From a bacterium (GTDB taxonomy: Bacteria > UBA10199 > 2-02-FULL-44-16 > JAAZCA01), in the NCBI GenBank assembly GCA_041648665.1, contig JBAZOP010000128.1:1-6194 (forward strand): a stretch of DNA of 6,194 bases, given 5' to 3'. The position numbers were made by a program, and so were the translations under genes. This document shows positions 1-6,075 of the stretch, in pieces. How positions within the stretch are numbered: the stretch's first letter is position 1; each line of letters opens with the position of its first letter. The notes under the pieces are model-generated. The model was given only the letters and a program-made list of their open reading frames with translations, was not told where the DNA came from and searched no databases.

Positions 1-292
1 GCGTGATCTCGAACGCCTTGCCCGAGTGGGCAACGGTCGAGGTCTCGCTCGACTCGGTCAGGGTGGCGGGCGTCAGCGCGTCGCCGTCCGCCGCCAGATC
101 CTCGGCCTCGCCGATCGAGGCGAAGTACGGCACCTTGACGGTGTCGCCCACCTTCACCTTGCCGTCCGGCATGCCGGTCTTGACGATGGCGGCGCCCGTG
201 CCGCCCATCAGCTCCATGCCCGCGAACCCGCCGCGCACTGCTTCGGCCATGAGTTCCGGGATGATGATGTTGGTCTTGGTTGTGGTTCCCAT
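1..292 (-). CDS. Major coat protein, N-terminal 97 residues (continues past window)
   Basis: ATG at 292-290, with GAGG at 302-299 six bases upstream and overlapping the protease stop. The visible part begins MGTTTKTNIIIPELMAEAVR and continues through KTGMPDGKVKVGDTVKVPYF, ASIGEAEDL, DGDALTPATLTESSE and HSGKAFEIT, then leaves the window. The order 'isolated helix with PE(L/V)MAEAV, then PDGxxxVGDTVxVPYF, then GDAxxLTxxxLT...GKAFEIT' is typical of HK97-fold coat proteins of the N4 gp56 / P22-coat-like type. It does not resemble Mu gpT. Position straight after protease and scaffold supports the major capsid role. A head decoration protein is the main alternative, less likely given the motifs. 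Confidence 0.78.
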   Translation of the reverse strand, partial: MGTTTKTNIIIPELMAEAVRGGFAGMELMGGTGAAIVKTGMPDGKVKVGDTVKVPYFASIGEAEDLAADGDALTPATLTESSETSTVAHSGKAFEIT

Positions 293-300
293 GGCCTACC

Positions 301-861
301 TCACTTGCCAGTGCGCTTGGCGGAGTCCGCCCTGAGCGCGTCGAAGGTTGCCTTGTCACTGCGGTACAGAGCGTCCTTCTCCATGTGGGAGAGTTGCTCG
401 TACGTCTTGCCGTTGTGGGTGAGTGCGGCGGTGTTGGCGCCGGTCTCGTTGGTGGCCGGAGGATTCGGCTTGTTGGCCTTGTCAAGCGCCGCGATCGTCG
501 GCAGCGCCTCGACGTGGGCCTTGAGCCAGGCCACGTCGTCGTCCTTGTCGAACGGGCGCGCGGCCAGCAGCGAAGGCTTCATGGCCTCCGTGACCTTGGT
601 CGGAGCGCCGTCGAGGATCGCCGTGACCTCGGCCTTGCGGGCTGCGCTCTGCAGGTCAGCGACCTGCTTCTGCGCCGCCGGCAGCTGCTCCGCGTGCGAC
701 TTCCACGCAGTGGCGACGCCCAGGGCCTCGCTCGGGTTGTCCTTGCCGGTGAGCTTGCACAGCTCGCCGACATCTGCCGCAAGCCGGGTCAGCTTCGCGA
801 GCGCCTCGGTCTCCGGCGCGTTCTCGGCCAAGCCGAGCGCACTGAGAAATGCCTTGTCCAT
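301..861 (-). CDS. Nested in-frame scaffold protein (gpZ-like), probable internal start
   Basis: An in-frame internal ATG at 861-859 (M395 of the protease) would make a 186-residue scaffold beginning MDKAFLSALGLAENAPETEA. Perfect AAGGAG lies at 876-871, nine bases upstream, the strongest ribosome binding site seen in the window. In Mu, the scaffold gpZ is produced from an internal start in gene I, sharing the C-terminus of the protease; this matches that arrangement. The product is predicted helical and highly charged, with coiled-coil-like stretches around EQLPAAQKQVADLQSAARK, and would direct coat assembly before being degraded by the protease. Separate translation is inferred from the site and precedent. 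Confidence 0.72.
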   Translation of the reverse strand: MDKAFLSALGLAENAPETEALAKLTRLAADVGELCKLTGKDNPSEALGVATAWKSHAEQLPAAQKQVADLQSAARKAEVTAILDGAPTKVTEAMKPSLLAARPFDKDDDVAWLKAHVEALPTIAALDKANKPNPPATNETGANTAALTHNGKTYEQLSHMEKDALYRSDKATFDALRADSAKRTGK

Positions 862-2043
862 GATGGACGTCTCCTTGGCGCTCGCGCGCCCCGTTGAAGC
901 AACCGCCCCTTGCGGCTGCGAGATGCTTGCCTTCGCCTCCCATGGAGGACTCATCTCCATGTCGGCGTAGTGCTTGCCGATGTGGTCCCTTGCCCCCTTC
1001 ATGTCCGCCTCGGGCAGGTCGACCCCGCCGCGCGCGCCTTCCAGGGCGTTCGCCGCAGCGATGCAGCCGGCGCGAGAGACCACGAGTTTTCCGCCCTGCA
1101 CCTCGTGGTGGATGAGCTTGTAGGAGTCGAGCGACTCAGGCTTTTCTGCGTCGAACGCAGCGAACGCGCGGCTGTACTTGCCCAGGTCGAGCTTGCCGTC
1201 CTCGCCCGTTGCCCAGTTGCGCACGCTGGTAGCCGCTGCCTTGCCGCTCCAGCCTGCGGAGCTGTCGATCGGGCCGGACTTGAAGGCCACGGCTGATGCG
1301 AACTGCTGCTGGGCAACTGGCACGTACTGGATTTCGACCTGCTGCGGGTCGCCCTGCAGCACGGCGGTCTCGCCGACTATCTGATAGCCGATCTGCCAGA
1401 GCTTGCTGGTCATCTCGTAGACGACCCGGTCGTTGTAGACCTCGACGATCCACGGGCCGTTGAAGCACACCGAAGGATCGATCCCGTAGCGGCGCACCAG
1501 CGCGGAGCGAAGCGCACTCTGGATCGTGTTGAACCCCACCTCGAGCTGTGCGGTGCGCCGGTCGGCGGCCTCGCGCAGCGGGAACGCGTTGAACGTCGCG
1601 GGCACGTTCGTCAGAGCGCAGTTGATGATCTCAAGCACGCGCCCATTCGACTCGTCGAAGTAGAACCACGGCGAGACGTAGCCCCATTCCTCGTCGGCGA
1701 TCTCCTGTGCGACTTCCTTCTTCCACCGGCAGTTGATGGCCCACAGCTCGGGCCCGTCGTCGGTCTCGCGCACTTCGAGCGTGAACCAGCCGACCGCCTT
1801 CTTGTTCTCGACCGACACGCTCGGATCGGGGATCGAGTGCCCCAGGTCGAAGCACAGCTCATTGCCGTACTGCGTGAACGCAGCCATGACGGCAGCGGCG
1901 GCCTCTGCGTCGAACAGGAAGCTCCCCTTCGTGGTCTTGTTGATGCCCGCCCGGAAGATGCGGATCTCCGTGGGCGGGCCCTTCGCCGCCTGCTCCCCCT
2001 TGCGGAGGATCGCGACCGGCATTCCCAGTCCGCGCATACGCAT
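301..2043 (-). CDS. Head maturation protease with scaffold region, Mu gpI-like, mosaic
   Basis: A 580-residue protein, much longer than Mu gpI (about 360). Residues about 25-155 match the Mu-like prophage I protease: NELCFDLGHS (D66, H69), AVGWFTLEVRE, then EEWGYVSPWFYFD (S124), and VLEIINCALTNVPATFNAFP. H69 and S124 are the candidate catalytic residues; this assignment is inferred. Residues about 170-370 are an insert built of two modules (see separate entry). Residues about 395-580 form a helical, charged scaffold-like region ending YEQLSHMEKDALYRSDKATF, the usual C-terminus of gpI/gpZ proteins. The protease is expected to cleave scaffold and itself inside the procapsid. The start at 2043 is chosen because AGGTG lies four bases upstream; M3 (2037) or M8 (2022) are possible. 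It is followed eight bases after the stop by the coat gene. Confidence 0.85.
   Translation of the reverse strand: MRMRGLGMPVAILRKGEQAAKGPPTEIRIFRAGINKTTKGSFLFDAEAAAAVMAAFTQYGNELCFDLGHSIPDPSVSVENKKAVGWFTLEVRETDDGPELWAINCRWKKEVAQEIADEEWGYVSPWFYFDESNGRVLEIINCALTNVPATFNAFPLREAADRRTAQLEVGFNTIQSALRSALVRRYGIDPSVCFNGPWIVEVYNDRVVYEMTSKLWQIGYQIVGETAVLQGDPQQVEIQYVPVAQQQFASAVAFKSGPIDSSAGWSGKAAATSVRNWATGEDGKLDLGKYSRAFAAFDAEKPESLDSYKLIHHEVQGGKLVVSRAGCIAAANALEGARGGVDLPEADMKGARDHIGKHYADMEMSPPWEAKASISQPQGAVASTGRASAKETSIMDKAFLSALGLAENAPETEALAKLTRLAADVGELCKLTGKDNPSEALGVATAWKSHAEQLPAAQKQVADLQSAARKAEVTAILDGAPTKVTEAMKPSLLAARPFDKDDDVAWLKAHVEALPTIAALDKANKPNPPATNETGANTAALTHNGKTYEQLSHMEKDALYRSDKATFDALRADSAKRTGK
871..876 (-). 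promoter_or_regulatory. Internal ribosome binding site for nested scaffold
   Basis: AAGGAG on the minus strand inside the protease gene, nine bases before the in-frame ATG at 861. It falls in the junction between the insert module and the scaffold region, where an alanine/serine-rich linker is encoded, so there is little protein constraint to explain the match. Confidence 0.7.
934..1542 (-). other. Two-module insert between protease and scaffold regions
   Basis: Residues about 168-370 of the protease. The first module (about 170-243) includes FNGPWIVEVYNDRVVYEM and YQIVGETAVLQGDPQQVEI, a beta-rich pattern. The second (about 264-368) includes GWSGKAAATSVRNWA, LDSYKLIHHEV, GGKLVVSRAGCIAAANALEG, ARGGVDLPEADM and HIGKHYADM. 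I recognise both from tailed-phage prohead protease and head proteins, where the 'GARGGVDIPEAD' segment recurs; its role is not established as far as I know. The reading frame is intact across both joins. Confidence 0.65.
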
Positions 2044-2103
2044 GGTGCACCTGTGTGGGCGCCCGCCGGGTCGGTGGACGCTACGTGTGAGTGTTGGTTG
2101 GCC
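2044..2103 (-). other. Intergenic gap before the protease gene
   Basis: Sixty bases, the only sizeable non-coding stretch in the window. Read on the minus strand it contains the short palindrome GGGCGCCC but no run of T after it, so no intrinsic terminator is supported. No convincing -35/-10 pair is visible. The last bases hold AGGTG (2052-2048), four bases before the ATG at 2043, the likely protease ribosome binding site. Confidence 0.6.
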
Positions 2104-2238
2104 CTACTTCGCTGTCGATTCGTCGCCGCTCAGGTCGATCTCTTCCACCTCGTCATGGTGGTAGCGGGCGCACTGCTCAACGATTGCGTCGTAGTCGTCC
2201 TGCTCCATGTCCTCGATCCAGTCCTTCTTCGAGGTCAT
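2104..2238 (-). CDS. Small acidic protein, 44 residues, unknown function
   Basis: An unrecognised small gene. ATG at 2238-2236 overlaps the stop of the MuF gene as ATGA, and GGGGA lies seven bases upstream, so both overlap and ribosome binding site support translation. It ends with TAG at 2106-2104. The peptide starts MTSKKDWIEDMEQDDYDAIV and contains EQCARYHHDEVEEIDL; about 15 of 44 residues are Asp or Glu against four Lys or Arg. There is no signal peptide or membrane segment, and it is probably helical. In Mu the gene after F is G (gp31), a longer protein that this does not resemble. Its coupling to a MuF-zincin gene makes an inhibitor or immunity role possible, but this is speculation; a small assembly factor is equally open. 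Confidence 0.65.
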   Translation of the reverse strand: MTSKKDWIEDMEQDDYDAIVEQCARYHHDEVEEIDLSGDESTAK

Positions 2239-3665
2239 GGTTCGTTCCCCAGTTTCCCGAGCAGCGCCTCAAGCGCCTTCTCAATCGGCCCGAAGTCATC
2301 GTCCTCCCATTGCATCGGGAGATACCCGCGATCGTCGCGTCCCTTGCGCATGTCTTCGAGTTGCTTGAGCAGGGTCTTGTTTCCGCTGCGCTTCGCCACG
2401 AACTGGGCATAGGCGCGCGCGAACTGCTCGCTGCGCCGAGCCATGTACTCCAGGTGCGAAGCCGCTTCGGCGCTCTTGCCCGCAACCTTCGCATAGACCT
2501 CGGCGATGCGCTTGGAAGCTGCGCTCTTGTCGATCGCGGCGATGAGCGCCTTGACCTCCGGCAGCTTCCTTGCCTCGGAAGCAATCGCGCCCGACTTCGT
2601 TGTGAGCTTGAGGCCTGCCCTATCGACCTGGTGCCCGTACTCGTGCAGGAAGTCCAATTCCTTCGAGTCCGACTTCGGGTTGATGACGATCCCCCAACCG
2701 TCACCGTCGGCCAGTGGAGCGTGGATGCCGTTCGCCTTTGCGGGGCCTCCGAACTTCTCCGGGTCTCCGACCGCGACCCTCACGTTGGCGGGCTTGCCGG
2801 CATGCGACTCGTCGGCGGCCTTCATGGCTGCCTCGATGCGCTTGCGGTCGGCCGCGCCGATACTATCCCATTCGATCGAATCCGAAGGCTTGGGGTGCTG
2901 CACACTCGGCTTCACAGGCTCAACGAACTTCGTTCCCTTCGGCGCTGGCATCGGGCCCACGCTGTTCGCCTTGGCCAGGTGCTGCTTGACCTGCTTGCTC
3001 AGTTCCGGTGGGTACTTCGTGAGGTCCGGCTTCCACTCGGCCTTATCGGGCGGCGCTCCCCAGCCGTCCTGTGCCTGCACCTTGGGCGGCGGCTTACCGA
3101 ACTTCTCTTGACGTTCTGCCTGCTTCCTGCGGAGCGATCGGATGCCGCCCCTGCAGGCGTGATGAAGCGGCGGAATCCAGCCGCGCTTCGCAAACTCCTC
3201 CATAGGCAGCACAACACCATCGAGCGTCTCGCAGCGCTCTGTCGTGCGCAGGTCCATGATGGAGTCGTACATACCGAAGGGCCGAATCGGTAAAATGGCT
3301 GGGTCGTTCATCTGCGCCCAGCGTCCGGCGCTGTGCGCGAGCCCGCAGTTGTTGCGGTAGATGACCTCCAAACGCCAGGCCGGGTTCTTCACGCTCCCCT
3401 GCCACTCGTCGCGCAGCTTCTGACCGATCGACTTCTTGAAGTCTCCGAGGGGGGTGCCATTCTCGATCGCAGACCCCATGGCCTTGAACACATCGTTGAG
3501 CACGTCCGCTCGCGCGACCCCCGCCACCGTGAAGGCCTTGCGGCGCTCGGTTTGCGTGAACTCCTGCCACAGTTCCGCGGCGATGGGGACGCGCGCAAAG
3601 AACCACTTGATGGCCTCCACGAACTTCGCGACGTCGGGAGCCACCTCCCAGCCGGACTGGCTCAC
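2235..3665 (-). CDS. MuF-family minor head protein fused to a zincin-like metallopeptidase domain
   Basis: A 476-residue protein in two parts. Residues about 70-178 match the MuF / SPP1 gp7 head-morphogenesis domain: an RLEVIYRNNCGLAHSAGR helix, then MYDSIMDLRTTERCETLDG, then IPPLHHACRGGIRS. Conserved-type C145, H168 and C171 form the C...HxxC signature of this family. These proteins are minor capsid components sitting near the portal and are thought to enter with DNA. After a proline-rich hinge (about 190-262) comes a second domain with HEYGH at 341-345, the HExxH zinc-binding and catalytic motif of zincins. A downstream SEQFARAYAQFV segment has E413 as a plausible third zinc ligand. The tail reads GYLPMQWEDDDFGPIEKALE. 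The start is GTG at 3665-3663, overlapping the portal stop as GTGA, with GAGGA three bases upstream. The C-terminal domain could be a toxin-like effector or a virion protease; the sequence does not decide. Confidence 0.85.
   Translation of the reverse strand: MSQSGWEVAPDVAKFVEAIKWFFARVPIAAELWQEFTQTERRKAFTVAGVARADVLNDVFKAMGSAIENGTPLGDFKKSIGQKLRDEWQGSVKNPAWRLEVIYRNNCGLAHSAGRWAQMNDPAILPIRPFGMYDSIMDLRTTERCETLDGVVLPMEEFAKRGWIPPLHHACRGGIRSLRRKQAERQEKFGKPPPKVQAQDGWGAPPDKAEWKPDLTKYPPELSKQVKQHLAKANSVGPMPAPKGTKFVEPVKPSVQHPKPSDSIEWDSIGAADRKRIEAAMKAADESHAGKPANVRVAVGDPEKFGGPAKANGIHAPLADGDGWGIVINPKSDSKELDFLHEYGHQVDRAGLKLTTKSGAIASEARKLPEVKALIAAIDKSAASKRIAEVYAKVAGKSAEAASHLEYMARRSEQFARAYAQFVAKRSGNKTLLKQLEDMRKGRDDRGYLPMQWEDDDFGPIEKALEALLGKLGNEP
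2238..2873 (-). other. Zincin-like C-terminal domain of the MuF protein
   Basis: Covers residues about 265-476 of the minor head protein. The candidate active site HEYGH is encoded at 2645-2631. It is preceded by the strand-like GWGIVINP and the helix KELDFL, the usual edge strand plus active helix arrangement of zincins. E413, encoded at 2429-2427 in SEQFARAYA, is spaced 68 residues after the second histidine and fits a gluzincin-type third ligand. Substrate is unknown. Zinc binding is inferred from the motif alone. Confidence 0.65.
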
Positions 3666-5419
3666 GCGTCCTCGAGAACCGCGAGTCTGCCTGCCATCTC
3701 CGCCAGCACGAGCGCGCGCGCTGTGAGGTTCTCGAACTCGTCTCCGGACACGTTTGGGTACGCCTTGAGCAGCGCCTTGCGCATTGACTCGTAGGATTCG
3801 GCCTTCTCGATGATCCCCGCCACCTCATCGATCCAAGGCGAGAGCGCCGCGGCGCCCTGGTCGCGAGCGTTGGCCGCGAGCGCGTCGGCGTACTGCTGAC
3901 CTCGGATGAACCCCTTGGCTGAATCGGCCGAGTCTCCGCTGGCCAGCCGCGCGGTTCCGACCGGCGCTGTTTCGTCCGGCGGCTCCTCATCGGTAGGCTC
4001 GGGCGTCTCGGCTTCGGGCTTGCCTGTGGTCGGCGGGGCCTCCTCGCCATTGCCCGATGGCGCACCGAGCGCAGGCGGCGCCGGCTGCTTCGCGGGCGTG
4101 AACGGCTCGCCTTCCTTGACCGGCACGCCGAAGTCCTCGGCGTACTTCTCCTTGTCGACCGGGACGCCTGCGTTCTCCCAGGCGGTCAAAGCCTCTCCCG
4201 CCGTGCTGAGCGTCGTGGCCTTCGCGGCCAGGTCTTCCGGCAGGTCCGTGTTCCAGATCGGCCAGGGCGCCAGCTTGCGCGCGTTCTCGCGCTGGAAGTT
4301 GTACTCGGCCCAGAAGGCAATGCTCTGGTCGTGCAGCGTTGACGATGCGGTCCAGGCGTCCGCCTTCAGAATCGAGTTCTTGACGCTTCCGAGGGCCTTG
4401 GCCGCCGCGAAGCTGCCTGCTTGCACTTCCGTGCTGAGGTTCTGGCCGAGCAGGTTGATCGCGATGGCGAGGTTCGCCATGTCGATCTGCGCCTTGAACG
4501 TGCTCCACGTGTTGGCCGTGGACTCGATGAGCTCGACCTTGTAGCCGGGCGGAAGTGCGAACTCGGAGTCCCGCGCGATGTTGGCGAGGTCTGCCGCGAG
4601 CGCCGCGCGATCGGTCGGGCTCGATCCCTCCGACGCGGTTCCCACGAACAGCCCCATGCCGTGCCGTTCGGAGTAGCGGCCCCAGTCATCCTTCGCGTAT
4701 TGCTTGAGCAGGAACCACCGCGACAGCGCGCGCCAACTGCCGCGGGCCCACGGGCGGATCAGCCCGTAGGGCGTGTGCAGGATCCACAACCCGTCGCCGG
4801 GCGTGATCTCGCGCTCGGTTCCGTCCGCCTGCTTGGCGTACCACTTGTTCGTCGTGGTGTCGCAGCGCACATGCTGCGCCGGCCAGTTCTGCAGGACCGG
4901 GATCTGGCGCTTGCCGCCCGTGGGGCGCTCGACCTGCTGCCAGTCGTTCCACGCGGGCCCCACGCCGAGCAGGATGCCCCATGTCATCATCTCGCACAGG
5001 GCGTGGTCGGGGTACGCTACGTCCCAGTCCTCCTCAGCCTCGAGGAACTGGACCGCCTTGCCGCGCCCGCGACCACGCCCCGGCTCGAACGTGAGATCCA
5101 GGCCGAGCAGGCCGCGAACCCGCACCTCCTGCAGACAGCCCTGGATACGGTCGTCGCCCAGCATCGACTCGCACAGCCGGGCGGCCTGGTAGAGTTGCCC
5201 CGCGTCGGCGGCGGTCTCGGCAGCGCGGATCATCGCGGGAGTGATGTCGGTGTAGCCGCGCACGCTCGACCAATGCATGGCCGTCTTGGGCGGGGAGCCT
5301 GACAGGATCGCGCTTCGCCGCTGCGGCTTGCCTCTCGCTGCCGCCAGAACCGCCCCAAGCCTGGGCACACGTCTGGCCGCCAACTGCAGGGCGGCGGTTG
5401 CTCGGGTGCGTAGGGTCAT
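3662..5419 (-). CDS. Portal protein, DUF935 / Mu gp29-like
   Basis: A 585-residue protein of the DUF935 portal family. Portals form the dodecameric ring at one capsid vertex through which DNA enters, and they dock the terminase. Family-like segments include DDWGRYSERHGMGLFVG (about residues 244-260), LPPGYKVELI (about 289-298), and the hallmark NLLGQNLSTEVQAGSFAAAK (about 322-341), followed by the helical stem region. Residues about 441-488 form a proline/glutamate/threonine-rich linker. Residues about 499-585 are a helical C-terminal domain ending LAEMAGRLAVLEDA, typical of gp29-like portals. The reading frame stays open upstream to 5488, but the ATG at 5419-5417 is preferred because it makes an ATGA overlap with the terminase stop; the extra 23 residues would be arginine-rich readthrough of the terminase gene. 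The ribosome binding site is weak, which fits coupled translation. The stop overlaps the next gene as GTGA. Confidence 0.92.
   Translation of the reverse strand: MTLRTRATAALQLAARRVPRLGAVLAAARGKPQRRSAILSGSPPKTAMHWSSVRGYTDITPAMIRAAETAADAGQLYQAARLCESMLGDDRIQGCLQEVRVRGLLGLDLTFEPGRGRGRGKAVQFLEAEEDWDVAYPDHALCEMMTWGILLGVGPAWNDWQQVERPTGGKRQIPVLQNWPAQHVRCDTTTNKWYAKQADGTEREITPGDGLWILHTPYGLIRPWARGSWRALSRWFLLKQYAKDDWGRYSERHGMGLFVGTASEGSSPTDRAALAADLANIARDSEFALPPGYKVELIESTANTWSTFKAQIDMANLAIAINLLGQNLSTEVQAGSFAAAKALGSVKNSILKADAWTASSTLHDQSIAFWAEYNFQRENARKLAPWPIWNTDLPEDLAAKATTLSTAGEALTAWENAGVPVDKEKYAEDFGVPVKEGEPFTPAKQPAPPALGAPSGNGEEAPPTTGKPEAETPEPTDEEPPDETAPVGTARLASGDSADSAKGFIRGQQYADALAANARDQGAAALSPWIDEVAGIIEKAESYESMRKALLKAYPNVSGDEFENLTARALVLAEMAGRLAVLEDA
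3956..4099 (-). other. Pro/Glu/Thr-rich linker within the portal
   Basis: Low-complexity stretch of about 48 residues, rich in P, E, A, G and T (for example EAETPEPTDEEPPDE). It separates the portal core from the helical C-terminal domain and is probably disordered and strongly acidic. The reading frame stays open with no direct repeats long enough to suggest recent expansion. Confidence 0.7.
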
Positions 5420-6075
5420 GCTCGTGCGGATCTGTGGTGAATGGCGCTGGTGTATCGAACCCCGGCTCCGCGCTCGCCGTACCAGCACGGCATTGCAACG
5501 CAGAGCACGAGGTCGTCATGGTCGCCCTCGCGCAATGCTTCGTAGCTGTCGTGCCCGGTGGCGATGTTGATCTTGACGCGGAAGGCCATCATCTCCCGGT
5601 CGAGCGTTGGCCCTTCCTTCAGCCCGTTTGCGATCTTGAGCCGCGAGGTCTGCACCAGCGACTGCAACGTTGTGGCGAGGTCACGCTTTGGGACGTGGTA
5701 GCCTTCCTTCGTGCGCGATACTGCGTTGCCGCCGGTGATGTAGATCGGGATCGGGTTGAGCCCCGCGGCCCGCATCATGTCGACCACGGGGGCGCCTACG
5801 CCGGTCGCATCGACCACAAGGGCGCAATCACACAGTTCGGGCTGGGCGACGATCTCCCTCACCCGGGAAACGATCACAGGGTACGGCGTGCCGAGTTTCG
5901 GGCGCTCCAGGTGGCGAAGATGGTACTCGATCGCAACCGCGGTTGATCTCGGCCGCGCCGGGAACACCCGGTGGTTGGCGGGCGTGACCGTGCTGTGTTG
6001 GATCTGCTCCAGCGCCGATATGGCGGTGAAGTCCTGGGCCTGCCCCAGGTCGACGCCTACCAGCCAACGCGACAT
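5416..6075 (-). CDS. Terminase large subunit, RNase H-fold nuclease domain
   Basis: A 219-residue protein matching only the C-terminal nuclease half of a phage large terminase, the part that cuts concatemeric DNA at the start and end of packaging. Three acidic motifs expected of the RNase H-like fold are visible: VGVDLG (D9) followed by QDFTAI, LVVDATGVGAPVVD (D89), and GDHDDLV (D187/D188). Full-length large terminases are usually about 400-600 residues with an N-terminal ATPase; no ATPase motif occurs here. The ATG at 6075 shares its A with the upstream stop (TGATG), and a GGTGG six bases upstream could act as a weak ribosome binding site. The nuclease motif starts only a few residues after the ATG, so the ORF begins at a domain boundary. 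The gene ends in an ATGA overlap with the portal gene. The nuclease call is secure; whether the protein acts as a separate chain is an inference. Confidence 0.88.
   Translation of the reverse strand: MSRWLVGVDLGQAQDFTAISALEQIQHSTVTPANHRVFPARPRSTAVAIEYHLRHLERPKLGTPYPVIVSRVREIVAQPELCDCALVVDATGVGAPVVDMMRAAGLNPIPIYITGGNAVSRTKEGYHVPKRDLATTLQSLVQTSRLKIANGLKEGPTLDREMMAFRVKINIATGHDSYEALREGDHDDLVLCVAMPCWYGERGAGVRYTSAIHHRSARA

Noticed and set aside
26..970. Open frame of 314 codons on the plus strand
   Set aside because: Lies antisense to the protease/scaffold and coat genes, which have clear family motifs and ribosome binding sites; its translation has no recognisable domain and is a high-GC shadow frame.
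2058..2075. GGGCGCCC palindrome in the intergenic gap as a terminator or operator
   Set aside because: Short, with no loop and no following T-run; such palindromes are expected by chance in DNA of this GC content.
2091..3293. Open frame of 400 codons on the plus strand
   Set aside because: Antisense to the MuF gene; leucine/arginine-rich translation with no family pattern. Codon structure supports the minus-strand gene.
3094..4065. Open frame of 323 codons on the minus strand
   Set aside because: Out of frame with both the portal and MuF genes it overlaps; extremely Arg/Ser/Pro-rich, as expected from a shifted reading of GC-rich DNA.
4421..5302. Open frame of 293 codons on the plus strand
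   Set aside because: Antisense to the portal; no domain signature and no plausible ribosome binding site context.
5420..5488. 23-residue N-terminal extension of the portal
   Set aside because: The extra residues are arginine-rich and overlap the terminase coding region; the ATGA start at 5419 fits the coupling seen at the other junctions.
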